Assembly: GCF_024699925.1 (NCBI RefSeq)
Contig: NZ_JAJOMX010000001.1
Location: forward strand, 4,068,001-4,132,000
Source: Mesorhizobium sp. J428
GTDB taxonomy: Bacteria; Pseudomonadota; Alphaproteobacteria; Rhizobiales; Rhizobiaceae
Direction: 5' to 3'
Length of the DNA stretch: 64,000 nucleotides
The position numbers and the translations under genes were made by a program. Numbering within the stretch: position 1 is the first letter of the stretch; each line of letters begins with the position of its first letter. Below, piece after piece: positions 27,553 through 36,657 of this stretch. The notes beneath the pieces are model-generated. The model was not told where the DNA came from and searched no databases. It saw nothing but the letters and a program-made list of their open reading frames with translations.

Positions 27553-28773
27553 CTAGCCCACGACGCCGATGGCGGGGAGTAACAAGCTCGTCGGGAAACC
27601 CGGAACGCTCATCGCGATCCAGCGACGTGCGCGTCCCTGGCCGAACCATTCCGCCTTGCCATCTGCCGCAAGGCCGTCGAGCGCCCGCTGCACCGTACGC
27701 GGACTGACATCGAGCGCCAGCGCCAGCGCGGAACTGGACCAGGCCTCGCCATCGGCCAGAAGGGCCAGCACCTCGCCATGCTCGTCTTCAACGGGCGGTG
27801 CGAACACCGCGACCACGTCGGCCTGCTGTGGTTCGAGTACGAACCCCCGCTCGGTGGCATGTATCTTCGCCAGGGGCCTGATCGCGTCGCGCAAGCGCCC
27901 AATCTCGACCCGCAGTCGCGCGCGATGCGATTCGTCTGCCTCCCGGGCGCGAAAGACGCGAGCGAGAAGCTCTTCTCGGGATGCATCTTCCGGCCAGACC
28001 TCACCGAGCACACGCATCAGCGCGAACAGGACCGGGCGATTGGCCAGAGAAATGCGGGCTGTCTGGCCGCGCACTGCATTGCGGCACGCGTCGACGACGA
28101 GCGCCTCCGATGCGACCAGCGCCTCGATCTCGTCGAGACGAAGAAGCCGTCCTCCATCGCGCGCGACCAATCGCGCGGCGGGCGCTTCGAACGCCCGCAC
28201 GGCCCGGTCGGCCTCGGCCTTCAATGCCGCATTCCCGACGCCGGCGGCCGTGCGTCTCGCGCGGTCGAGCGCATCGCGGGCCGGTCCGGCGCGTATGCGG
28301 CGTATCGCAATCCCCGCGACCACCAGCTCGTAGCCCACCCGCGATATCGCCGGCAACGCACCGGCATCAAGACCGCCCAGAACCCGCTCCGCCTCGTCGA
28401 GGCGACCGATCAGCAGCAGAGCCCGCGCTTCGAGATAGCGGGCATGCGCTGCGTTCGCGAGGTCTCCGAACGCTTCCAATGTCGCTCTGGCGCCGCCCAG
28501 CTTCTCCACGGGCCGGCCAAGGTCGCGTGACACGAGCGCAATCTCGGCCTCGGCGAGGCTGCATCGGGCACGGGCGGCAGGCTCCTTATCGCCGAAAAGG
28601 CGCGCTGCGTTTCCCAGCAGTTCCTTCGCGCGGACGAGATCGCCGAGCTGCGCCATTGCGATGCCACGCAAGGCAAGCGCCGGAGCGTCGTCGCGCAATG
28701 AGACGCGCTTGAGCGCCGCAAGCGGATCGCCGGCAGCCAGCGCGCTCGCCGCGGCAGCAATCAGAGGGTCCAT
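27553..28773 (-). CDS. HTH regulator with TPR-like and BTAD-type domains
   Basis: A 406-residue protein. The N-terminal half (1-190) is Ala/Leu/Arg-rich helical repeats of TPR type. The middle carries an OmpR/SARP-like winged helix (about 245-320: ISLANRPVLFALMRVLGEVWPEDASREELLARVFRAREADESHRARLRVEIGRLRDAIRP). A C-terminal winged helix (about 345-390: LALALDVSPRTVQRALDGLAADGKAEWFGQGRARRW) follows. It probably regulates transcription. It is co-transcribed with the propeller gene, which may act as its partner or target; that is an inference. Confidence 0.75.
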   Translation of the reverse strand: MDPLIAAAASALAAGDPLAALKRVSLRDDAPALALRGIAMAQLGDLVRAKELLGNAARLFGDKEPAARARCSLAEAEIALVSRDLGRPVEKLGGARATLEAFGDLANAAHARYLEARALLLIGRLDEAERVLGGLDAGALPAISRVGYELVVAGIAIRRIRAGPARDALDRARRTAAGVGNAALKAEADRAVRAFEAPAARLVARDGGRLLRLDEIEALVASEALVVDACRNAVRGQTARISLANRPVLFALMRVLGEVWPEDASREELLARVFRAREADESHRARLRVEIGRLRDAIRPLAKIHATERGFVLEPQQADVVAVFAPPVEDEHGEVLALLADGEAWSSSALALALDVSPRTVQRALDGLAADGKAEWFGQGRARRWIAMSVPGFPTSLLLPAIGVVG

Positions 28774-28875
28774 GTGTTTCCCGTCACACTTGTTACTCAC
28801 ACCTTCCTGCCGTGCGCCCGTACATCTTTCCCAGGTTCAACGCCGTAACGGCGAAGCTCAACTGGACGTTCAGAA

Positions 28876-29165
28876 ATGACGACATCCATCGTAGCAAAAA
28901 GGCGCTCTCCGGATACCCGGCGGACCCGCCATGACGCGCGCTGGCTCGGACTTGCGGCGTCGCCGACCTTCGCATTGATGGCCTGGGTTTCGGCGAATGA
29001 CATGCAGAACATGCTGTGCGTGTCCGCACCCGGCGCTCTGCCCATTGGCGGCATGGCCTTCATGTACCTGCTGATGAGCTTTTTCCACCTGCCGCCCTGG
29101 CTGAAGCTCGCGCCCGCCTTTCGCGAGAACCGACGCAACTACCATCCCCAGACCGAGGAGACTGA
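28876..29165 (+). CDS. small membrane protein, 3' end unclear
   Basis: The N-terminal 85 residues (MTTSIVAKRRSPDTRRTRHDARWLGLAASPTFALMAWVSANDMQNMLCV...) contain two hydrophobic segments (about 23-40 and 53-72) and look like a real inner membrane protein. In this frame there is no stop until 31230, so the 3' end is abnormal. In another frame a TGA lies at 29163-29165, just before the next ATG, which would be the natural end if one base is wrong. It is first in the run leading to the DUF899 genes. Confidence 0.5.
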
Positions 29166-29167
29166 CC

Positions 29168-29872
29168 ATGCATCCAACCATCGTTTCACGCGAAGACTGG
29201 CTCACCGCGCGCAAGGCGCTTCTGGCCAGGGAACTCGACATGACCCATGCGCTCGACGCCTTGCGCGCCGAACGCCGGCAGATGCCCTGGGTCAGGGTCG
29301 AGAAGGGCTACGTCTTCGACGGTTCCGACGGCAAGTGCACCTTGCTCGACCTGTTCGGCGACCGCAGCCAGCTCGCCATCTATCATTTCATGCTCACGCC
29401 GGGCTCGGACCATCTCTGCCCGGGGTGTTCCTATACGATGGATCACGTCGACTCCGCGCGGCAGCATTTCGAGCAGGCCGATCTTGCCTTCGCAGCCATA
29501 TCGCGTGCGCCGATCGCGCGGATCGAGCAGGTGAAAGCCCGGATGGGCTGGACGTTTCCCTGGGTCTCGTCCGGAGACGGCGACTTCAACTACGACTTCG
29601 GCGTGTCCTTCACCGAGGCAGATCGTGCTGCCGGGCGTGCGCTCTACAACTACGACAAGACCAGGATCCGGAAGTCTTCGGACATGTTCGGCATCAGCGT
29701 CTTCGTCAAAGACGGGGACGACGTCTTCCACACCTATTCGACCTACCATCGCGGCACCGAACTGCTGATGGGCGCCTTCAACTGGCTCGACCTCACGCCC
29801 AGAGGCCGCAACGAGACCGACGGAACCATGAGCTGGGTTCGTCTGCACGACGAATACCCGCAATCGGAATAG
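29168..29872 (+). CDS. DUF899 thioredoxin-like family protein (first copy)
   Basis: A 234-residue DUF899 protein. It has the typical start HPTIVSREDWLTARKALLARE, RRQMPWVRVEKGYVFDG, HFMLTPGSDHLCPGCSYTMDH with a C-x-x-C pair, and the C-terminal TYHRGTELLMGAFNWLDLTPRGRNE. The family has a thioredoxin-like fold and is assumed to be redox-related; no reaction is established. It is followed 44 bases later by an MFS transporter and then by a second, divergent DUF899 gene. Confidence 0.88.
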   Translation: MHPTIVSREDWLTARKALLARELDMTHALDALRAERRQMPWVRVEKGYVFDGSDGKCTLLDLFGDRSQLAIYHFMLTPGSDHLCPGCSYTMDHVDSARQHFEQADLAFAAISRAPIARIEQVKARMGWTFPWVSSGDGDFNYDFGVSFTEADRAAGRALYNYDKTRIRKSSDMFGISVFVKDGDDVFHTYSTYHRGTELLMGAFNWLDLTPRGRNETDGTMSWVRLHDEYPQSE

Positions 29873-29916
29873 CCCCACGCTGCGACCCGCCGCGACACCA
29901 GGAACAGGAGGATATC

Positions 29917-31230
29917 ATGTCCGCAGCCGTCGCAAATCGAACCTCTTGGCCGATCTCGACCTGGCTCTCCGTCGTGTCGCTGACCTTTGGCAGCTTTGCA
30001 TTGATCAGCAGCGAATTGCTGCCCATGGCAGTGCTTACACCAATGGCCGCTGATCTCGGTATTTCAGAAGGCGCTGCCGGCCAGGCGGTGACACTCACGG
30101 CCTTGTGTGCCGGTATCGCGGCGCCGACGGTGGCGCTCATCATCGGGCGCCTGGACCGCAAGCTGATCAATCTGACCCTCTGCGCCCTGGTGATTGCTTC
30201 GAACCTCGCTGCTGCCCTCACCTCCGATTACTCCGTGCTGCTGGCCGCCCGCATGCTCCTGGGCATCGCCATCGGCGGCTTCTTTGCTCTGGCCGGGGCC
30301 ACTGTCGTCCGGCTCGTCACTATGGAAGACATGGGCAAAGGCATGTCGATCGTCTTCATGGGCCTCTCGGCGGGGCTTGTCGCCGCTCCGGCGCTTGCCA
30401 CCCTGATCGGAGAAGCCTTCGGCTGGCGCACGGCATTCATGGCTGCCGCTGCCTGCGGCCTGCTCGCATTGCTCTTGCAGGCCGTCTGTCTGCCGAGCGT
30501 GCCGGCGACAGGCGCAACGAGCCTTTCGAGCCTGTTCAGCTTGTTGAAACGGCGACCTGTAAGGGTCGGACTGTCGGTCGGGCTGCTGTTCTTCGGAGGC
30601 GAGGTAAGCGGCTTCACCTTCATGCGACCCTATCTCGAAACCAATGGCGGACTGAGTGCGACGTCCATCGCCCCTGTCCTGCTGGTGCTCGGTCTCGCCA
30701 GTCTGCTGGGAAGCGCAGTTGCCGGAGCGGTTGCAGATCGCGTGCTGCGCGAAGGTTTTGCCGCCACTTTCCTGATGCTGGCGATCGCCACGGCGGGCCT
30801 GTTGGCGCTCAGCAATGCTTACGTTGCGGTCTTCGTCTTTGCTGCTGCCTGGGGCATCGCCATAGGCGCCGGGCCGGTGATGACCCAAACGTGGATGGGA
30901 CGTGCCGCGCCCGACCAGCTCGAAGGCGTGGGCGGCCTGTTTCTCGCCGTCATTCAGCTCGGCGTCACCTTGGGCGCGGTCGCTGGTGGTATCGCCGTGG
31001 AGGTCGTCGGAACAAGCGCTCCGCTCTATGTCACTTTAACCTGTGCCGTTCTGGCGGTCACGCTGATTGCAACGCAAGGGGCTCCTGATGGGCTGTCGCA
31101 GACGCCTCTCTCGCCATGGATCCGGCCGGATGACCGGAGGTGGAGAACCGCCATGGCCTCACTCCTTCACTTCCATTCAAAGACAAGAGGAGACGATCAT
31201 GCCCCACAAGACAGATTATGCAGCCCCTGA
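29917..31230 (+). CDS. MFS transporter (arabinose/drug efflux type)
   Basis: About twelve transmembrane helices starting MSAAVANRTSWPISTWLSVVSLTFGSFALISSELLPMAVL. The RLDRK loop between helices 2 and 3 and the GxxxGPxxG-like helix 5 motif (MGLSAGLVAAPALATLIGEAFGWR) fit drug-proton antiporters. AGGAG is 7 bases before the ATG. Residues after about 390 (GAPDGLSQTPLSPW...) are not family-like and overlap the next gene's start by 32 bases, so the natural stop may be missing. Substrate unknown. It sits between two DUF899 genes. Confidence 0.85.
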   Translation: MSAAVANRTSWPISTWLSVVSLTFGSFALISSELLPMAVLTPMAADLGISEGAAGQAVTLTALCAGIAAPTVALIIGRLDRKLINLTLCALVIASNLAAALTSDYSVLLAARMLLGIAIGGFFALAGATVVRLVTMEDMGKGMSIVFMGLSAGLVAAPALATLIGEAFGWRTAFMAAAACGLLALLLQAVCLPSVPATGATSLSSLFSLLKRRPVRVGLSVGLLFFGGEVSGFTFMRPYLETNGGLSATSIAPVLLVLGLASLLGSAVAGAVADRVLREGFAATFLMLAIATAGLLALSNAYVAVFVFAAAWGIAIGAGPVMTQTWMGRAAPDQLEGVGGLFLAVIQLGVTLGAVAGGIAVEVVGTSAPLYVTLTCAVLAVTLIATQGAPDGLSQTPLSPWIRPDDRRWRTAMASLLHFHSKTRGDDHAPQDRLCSP

Positions 31231-31951
31231 ACTCGTCGATCGCGCTACATTCCAAACAGAATTGGACGCATTGCGCCTTCGCGAGAAGGCGCACACAAGG
31301 GAGGGTGACGCCATATCAGCCGCCCGCCGGCGGCTGCCGATGGTGAAAGTCGATGGCGACACGTCCCTCATAGGCGACAGTGGAGCGGTCACATTGCTGG
31401 ATGCATTCGAGGGACGCCGAATGCTCATCGCCTACTATTACATGTGGTTCGATGGCCAGCCCGCGTCTGAGCAATGCGAGGGTTGCACCTTCTTCACAAC
31501 CCAGGTGCGCGAGCTGTCCCATATCCATTCGCGCGATGCTACCTACGCCACGTTCTGCCAGGGATCATATGAGGAAAGCGTCAGATACCGCGATTTCATG
31601 GGCTGGAAGATGCCATGGTATTCTGTGCCAGAGGCATCACTCCAGACGCTTCTTGTCGGCCGCCGGCCGCGCATGATGTATCTTGTCTGCTATCTGAGGC
31701 GGGGATCGGACGTCTTCGAGACCTACTGGACGACCCGCCGCGGCGTGGAGGCGATGGACAACAGTTACCGTCTGCTCGACCTGACGGTCTATGGGCGGCA
31801 GGAGGATTTTGAGGACTCGCCCGCCGGCTGGCCACAGCATTGGGGCGAAACCAACCATCCGTTTCGACGCGATGGCCGTCCCATCTCCCAATGGCGCCGT
31901 TTGGAGGCGGGGCATTACGACAGTCTTCGAGCGGATAACGACCGGAATTGA
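31199..31951 (+). CDS. DUF899 thioredoxin-like family protein (second copy)
   Basis: A 250-residue DUF899 protein beginning MPHKTDYAAPELVDRATFQTELDALRLREKAHTREGDAISAARRRLPMV. It has YYYMWFDGQPASEQCEGCTFFTTQV with a C-x-x-C pair, F-M-G-W-K-M-P-W-Y-S and V-F-E-T-Y-W-T-T-R-R-G. It is clearly diverged from the first copy, so the pair is not a recent duplication. AGGAG lies 6 bases before the ATG at 31199; the longer in-frame start at 31067 lies inside the MFS gene. Confidence 0.88.
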   Translation: MPHKTDYAAPELVDRATFQTELDALRLREKAHTREGDAISAARRRLPMVKVDGDTSLIGDSGAVTLLDAFEGRRMLIAYYYMWFDGQPASEQCEGCTFFTTQVRELSHIHSRDATYATFCQGSYEESVRYRDFMGWKMPWYSVPEASLQTLLVGRRPRMMYLVCYLRRGSDVFETYWTTRRGVEAMDNSYRLLDLTVYGRQEDFEDSPAGWPQHWGETNHPFRRDGRPISQWRRLEAGHYDSLRADNDRN

Positions 31952-32816
31952 GCCTGCAACAAGCGGACTCTCTTCGATAGCTTTGGCTTTGCAAAGGGAT
32001 TTTCGTATCGTGCTTATTGGTCATGCCCGCTCATAGGAGCGCCTACGCCGCCGGCGGAAACCAAGAGACGGCGCGTCACCGTCGAGTTCATTGACAGATT
32101 GGAAGGCAGCTTTCGCCGCGTAACCGCCCAAGACCTGCCGGACCGTTTGCCACCAATTCGGAAGTTTGGAAGGCGAGTGAAGTGCCGCGATTCCACCTTT
32201 TCGCAGGTATTCGAGGCTTGGCACGAAGCCTCTCCGCACGAACGGATTGGGCGCCGCATAATGTCGGGACTTTTTATCTCGAGCGCCGAACGATGAAGAT
32301 GGCCGCGATCGGAAGCCGCCCGAGTTCAGGTAGGCAGGGAGGGGCGAGGTAGCTCCGCGCTGAATTCTCGGGAGGGGCGGTTCCTTCCTCCGATAAGGGT
32401 TCCCTTTTTCCTGCTCTTGCCGCTTCGACGACGGCCAACCAATTCGAACAGTTCACCTAGGTGTCTTCCTGTCGGAAGCAGGGCCAGTCAGGCTTGGAAG
32501 CGGTGACCTTAGCCGGTCCTCTGCAGCGCGTCGATACGGAAGAGCCGACAGGTCCGAAAGCCGTTCACCGCTGATTTGCGAGGACGGGCCGTCGCTGGCA
32601 GCGCGGGAGTGTCAGGATATTGTCTGTGTAAGGCGTCACGATATCCTCGGAACTGACGCGGGAAGAGTTTCGGGAACAGCGTCGCGACGACGCTGTGGAG
32701 GTAGCGCATGGCCTCACGATCGCGCTCCTTCCACGCTGCGAAGGGATGTCCTTCCCTGCCTTCTTCACGATGTGTTCCTTCTGGCAACGGCGTTCGTCCC
32801 GGGTCAGACCCTCGCG
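31952..32816. other. 865-base region without a recognised gene
   Basis: Several short open frames exist on both strands (for example minus 32021-32239 and 32509-32787), but none has a recognisable family, a good ribosome site or neighbour coupling. Base composition is slightly less GC-rich than the flanks. It looks like decayed sequence at a junction between the DUF899 operon and the molybdenum hydroxylase genes. Confidence 0.5.
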
Positions 32817-35129
32817 TCAGGCCGGCAGGACCGTCCTTGTCCGCCGCTCGCCGATCGTCTCGGTGACCGCCAGCGGCAGCGATCGCAGGCGTCGCCCGGT
32901 GGCGGCAAAGATTGCATTGGCGACGGCTGCGGCGGCCGGCACGACGCCCGGCTCGCCGACGCCGCAGGGCGGCTCGTCGCTCTCGACGATGGCGACCGTC
33001 ACCTCGGGCGCGTTGGCGAGGCGCTGGATCGGGAAGTCGTGGAAATTAGTTTCCATCACCGCGCCGTTCTGCACGGTGATCTCGCTCATCAGGGCACTGG
33101 TGACGCCGTACAGCGCGCCACCCTCGATCTGAGCGACCACCTGATCGGGGTTGATGATCAGGCCCGCGTCGATTGCGCAGAAAATCCGGTCGACACGCAG
33201 TTCCCCGTCGTCGGCGACGGTGACCTCGGCGATCTGGGCAACGACGCTGCGATAGCACTCCTCGATCGCGATGCCGCGCCCGCGCCCCGGCGCCATCGGA
33301 CCTCCCCAACCCGCCAGCTCCGCGACACGATCGAGGACCGCCAGATGGCGCGGGCTCTCGCGCAGCATGGCGCGACGATAGGCAAGCGGATCGGCACCGG
33401 CCGCCAGCGCGCATTCATCGATGAAACTTTCGGTGAAGAAGGTGTTGAACGAGAAGCCGTTGGAGCGCCAGAAGTGGATCGGCAGGTGCGTGGGCACGTG
33501 CTGGCTGCGGGTGCGTCGGTTAGGCATAGAGTAGTGAAGCTTGTCGAGGCCCTCGATGGTGAGGTAGTCGCCGTCCGGTCCAGGCGTGAACGGCATGTTG
33601 CGGCTGCCCATGGAGTTGAAGATGGACTGCGAGGCAACGAGCGCGTCGTAGGCGATCGGCAGCCCGTTGGGGCCTAGCGCCATGCGCAGGCGAGCCGCAG
33701 CCTGGCTGCGGTAAAGGCCGCGTCCGATATCCTCCTCGCGCGACCACATCACCTTGACCGCGCGGCCCGCGTGGCGGGCGGCAAGGAAGCAGGCCTCCGC
33801 AATCACGTCCTGGTCGCTGCGCCGCCCGAAGGCACCGCCATTCATGGTGATGTGCAAGGTGACGTCACGAGGGCTCACGCCTGCCCAACCCATGCCCCGG
33901 CCAACCCCTGATCGCATGGTCACCCGGTTCTGCGACGGCGCCCAGACCTCTGCCGTTGCGCCATCGCGCAGGATCGCGGTGGCGTTCATCGATTCCATGC
34001 AGGCGTGAGTGACGAAGGGAACGCGATAGTCGGCTTCAATCACCGAAGCGCCGGCCGCCGAAAGCGCGGATGGCGCATCGCCATCGTCGATGTGGCCATA
34101 GGCGGTCTCGGACGACAGCGCCGCCTGAAGGCGTTCCGACAGGGTTGTGCTGTTCTCGTCATCGGCCTCCGTCTGCGTCCACTCGACATCGAGAAGCCAG
34201 GCGGCCTGTTCGGCCTGCCACCAGGATGCGGCAACGACTGCGACGTGTCGGTTGTCGATCACGGCCACGTCGACGATGCCCGGCGCGGCGCGCACTGCAG
34301 CCTCGTTCCCGATCCGCACGACCTGCGCGCCGAAGACCGGCGCATGGCGCATCGAGGCATGCAGCATGTCCGGAAGCACGACATCCATGCCGAAGACGGG
34401 CTCTCCGCGCACCTTCGCCGGAATGTCGACGCGCTGCTGCGGGCGACCGATGATCCGCCATTCGGACCGAGGCTTGAGCTCGGGAGCGGCCGGCGGCGAC
34501 AGCTGCGCGGCAGCCTGCGCAAGGTCGCCATAGGCGATGCGACGCCCGGTCGCCTCATGATGGACCGCGCCTTCGCGCGTGGACAGTTCGCTCTCCGGCG
34601 CGTTCAGTCGGAGAGCGGCCGCTGTCACCAGCATCGCGCGCGCCGCAGCGCCGGCAACCCGCATCGGGTGCCAGAGACCCATTGTCGAGCCGGAAGCGCC
34701 GGTGGCGATGAAACCCATCTGTCCAAGCACGCGCCGCCCCAGCCAGACGACGGGGCCGGCGGCTTCTTCGGGGCGGACCTGCAGGACGTTGAACCAGGCG
34801 GAATAGGCTGGATGGGCCTCGGTGGGAAACTCGACCCTGATGCGGTCGTCGAACGGCAAATCCATCTCCTCGGCCACGACCATGGCTAGGCCGGTGTGGA
34901 TCCCCTGGCCCATCTCGGTGCGGGGCACGTTGATGACGACGCTGCCGTCCGAATAGAGGACGACGAAGGCGTTCAGGCTCGCCCGCTCGCCATCGACAGA
35001 GCCGCCGCGCAGACCGTCGACGTCGACCGTGGACAGGAACCCGACACCGCCAACGGCGGCAACGAGCGCCGTGCCGCCCAGCGCGGCGCCCGTCATGAGG
35101 AAGGCGCGTCGGGATAGGATCCTTGGCAT
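32817..35129 (-). CDS. molybdopterin-binding subunit of an isoquinoline-1-oxidoreductase-like hydroxylase
   Basis: A 770-residue large subunit of the xanthine dehydrogenase superfamily, IorB type. An N-terminal Tat signal (LSRRAFLMTGAALGG) predicts folded export to the periplasm. Mo-cofactor motifs include TEMGQGIHTGLAMVVAEEMD near residue 70, MNGGAFGRRSDQD, HFWRSNGFSFNTFFTESFIDE and the C-terminal CGVGEPGVVPAAAAVANAIF with the catalytic Glu. GAGGAG lies 5 bases before the ATG. It pairs with the [2Fe-2S] gene 11 bases upstream. It hydroxylates an aromatic heterocycle or aldehyde; the substrate is unknown. Confidence 0.9.
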   Translation of the reverse strand: MPRILSRRAFLMTGAALGGTALVAAVGGVGFLSTVDVDGLRGGSVDGERASLNAFVVLYSDGSVVINVPRTEMGQGIHTGLAMVVAEEMDLPFDDRIRVEFPTEAHPAYSAWFNVLQVRPEEAAGPVVWLGRRVLGQMGFIATGASGSTMGLWHPMRVAGAAARAMLVTAAALRLNAPESELSTREGAVHHEATGRRIAYGDLAQAAAQLSPPAAPELKPRSEWRIIGRPQQRVDIPAKVRGEPVFGMDVVLPDMLHASMRHAPVFGAQVVRIGNEAAVRAAPGIVDVAVIDNRHVAVVAASWWQAEQAAWLLDVEWTQTEADDENSTTLSERLQAALSSETAYGHIDDGDAPSALSAAGASVIEADYRVPFVTHACMESMNATAILRDGATAEVWAPSQNRVTMRSGVGRGMGWAGVSPRDVTLHITMNGGAFGRRSDQDVIAEACFLAARHAGRAVKVMWSREEDIGRGLYRSQAAARLRMALGPNGLPIAYDALVASQSIFNSMGSRNMPFTPGPDGDYLTIEGLDKLHYSMPNRRTRSQHVPTHLPIHFWRSNGFSFNTFFTESFIDECALAAGADPLAYRRAMLRESPRHLAVLDRVAELAGWGGPMAPGRGRGIAIEECYRSVVAQIAEVTVADDGELRVDRIFCAIDAGLIINPDQVVAQIEGGALYGVTSALMSEITVQNGAVMETNFHDFPIQRLANAPEVTVAIVESDEPPCGVGEPGVVPAAAAVANAIFAATGRRLRSLPLAVTETIGERRTRTVLPA

Positions 35130-35140
35130 GGTCTGCTCCT

Positions 35141-35602
35141 CTATTCGCGCGCGAGTGCGGCTGCGCGGTGGATGGCGCGGCGGATGCGCGGATACGTCCC
35201 GCAGCGGCAAATGTTGGTGATGGCGGCGTCGATCTCGTCGTCGGAGGGATCGGGGTTCTGTCGGAGCAGGTCTGTCGCCGCGACCAGGAAACCCGGCTGG
35301 CAGAAGCCGCATTGCGGCACCTGTTCCTCGATCCACGCTTGCTGGACGACGGAAAGGTTACCCTGCGCGTCGGCGAGACCTTCGACGGTGACGACGGATG
35401 CGCCTTCGACATCGCCGACGGGCACGATGCAGGAGGGCGTCGAGACACCGTCGATCAGCACCCGGCAAGCGCCGCACTGGGCGATGCCGCAGCCATATTT
35501 GGGACCCAGGATCTCGAGGTCTTCGCGAAGCACCCACAGAAGTGGCTTGTCCGCGTCGACCGACACATCGGCGGGCGTGTTGTTGACGATAAAGGCGACC
35601 AT
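35141..35602 (-). CDS. [2Fe-2S] subunit of the Ior-like hydroxylase
   Basis: A 153-residue ferredoxin-type subunit. The plant-type cluster is C-x4-C-x2-C (GCGIAQCGACRVLI) plus a downstream Cys. The second cluster is QCGFCQPGF ... ICRCGTYPRI. It passes electrons from the molybdenum site of the large subunit to an acceptor, usually a cytochrome c in Ior-type enzymes. It lies first in the two-gene operon and is divergent from the two-component system at 35930. Confidence 0.92.
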   Translation of the reverse strand: MVAFIVNNTPADVSVDADKPLLWVLREDLEILGPKYGCGIAQCGACRVLIDGVSTPSCIVPVGDVEGASVVTVEGLADAQGNLSVVQQAWIEEQVPQCGFCQPGFLVAATDLLRQNPDPSDDEIDAAITNICRCGTYPRIRRAIHRAAALARE

Positions 35603-35929
35603 GACGGCTCCTGACGGCGACGCGTGTTCAAAGACGAGGCGACAAGGCGCGCGCTGCCGCGCGTCGCGTTCCGGAAGCAGAGGGTGGAGGTCGATATCCG
35701 GCGACGGCCCGCCGGATAGTCTGTGGAACCCCGTGTTTCCAGGCTGAAGCTATCGGCGGCGCGTCGCACCGCTGTGCCTGACATGTCGCGGAGTGTATCG
35801 ATGTGTATCGGAGTGGATGGTCGCGGCCTGAGAACGCGCCGATCCGGTTACAAACGGATACACTTTCGCCCGAGCCGCAGCGCACAGACGGCGTTATAAG
35901 AGGGCATGTTTTAGCCTTCGAGATCTGCC
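35603..35929. promoter_or_regulatory. divergent control region with GTGTATCG repeats
   Basis: TGTATCG occurs twice as a direct repeat with a 10-base period (35794-35800 and 35804-35810), and CGGATACAC, its inverse with one change, lies at 35855-35863. Tandem half-sites one helical turn apart are the typical target of OmpR-family regulators, one of which starts at 35930. The rest of this 327-base spacer holds no supported gene. Confidence 0.5.
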
Positions 35930-36657
35930 ATGGAGCGTGTGCCCCACATTGCCGTCGTCGACGACCACCGCGAAATCCGCGACCTCGTCGGGAAAGCTAC
36001 CTGCAGCAGCAAGGCTATCGCGTCAGCACGGCGGAGAACGGCACCGCGCTTCGGCGGCTACTCGAAAGGGGCGCCCCCGATCTGGTCGTTCTCGACATCA
36101 TGATGCCCGGCGAGGACGGCCTCACACTTTGCCGCGATCTACGCGCCCGGTCCGGGCCGGCCATTCCCATCATCTTCCTCACCGCCCGGACGGAGGAGAC
36201 TGATCGTGTTATCGGGCTCGAACTCGGGGCCGACGATTATCTCATCAAGCCGTTCTCCTCGCGCGAACTCCTGGCGCGGATCAAGGCCGTCCTGCGGCGC
36301 GTCAACAGCCTGCCGCCGCAGCGTGCGGCGCGACGTATGGGTTCCGTGCGCTTCGAGCGCTGGGTGCTCAGCCTGGCCCGGCGCGAATTGCAGAGCGACG
36401 ACGGGATCGGCGTTCCCCTGTCAACGGCGGAATTCCGGTTGCTCAAGGTCTTCGTCGACCACCCCGGCATGGTTCTCAGCCGCGACCAGCTGCTCGACCT
36501 CACCGTCGGTCGAGAGGCCGAACCGTTCGACCGGTCGATCGACAACCAGATCAGTCGCCTGCGACGCAAGGTCGAGATCGATCCGAAGAACCCGACGATC
36601 ATCCAGACTCATCGCGGCGGCGGCTACAGTTTCATACCGGAGGTCTACGCGGAATGA
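35930..36657 (+). pseudogene. OmpR-family response regulator, frameshift near codon 22
   Basis: The first 22 codons from the ATG at 35930 read MERVPHIAVVDDHREIRDLVGK, a perfect receiver start. The rest, SYLQQQGYRVSTAENGTAL..., is in another frame, consistent with one A missing from GGGAAAGC at 35990-35997. Phospho-acceptor Asp is in VVLDIMMPGEDG and the Lys in YLIKPFSSREL. A winged-helix domain follows to TIIQTHRGGGYSFIPEVYAE. It overlaps the kinase gene by ATGA and probably controls the Ior-like operon opposite. Confidence 0.85.

Noticed and set aside
30064..30888. Minus-strand frame opposite the MFS transporter
   Set aside because: Asp/Glu/Arg/Gln-rich mirror of hydrophobic codons, typical of antisense to a membrane protein.
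28876..31230. A single 784-residue protein joining the small membrane protein to the MFS transporter
   Set aside because: The middle third is the out-of-frame shadow of the DUF899 gene; the MFS has its own start at 29917 with a good ribosome site.
32021..32787. Short minus-strand frames as real genes
   Set aside because: No ribosome sites, families or conserved neighbours; reported only as an unexplained region.
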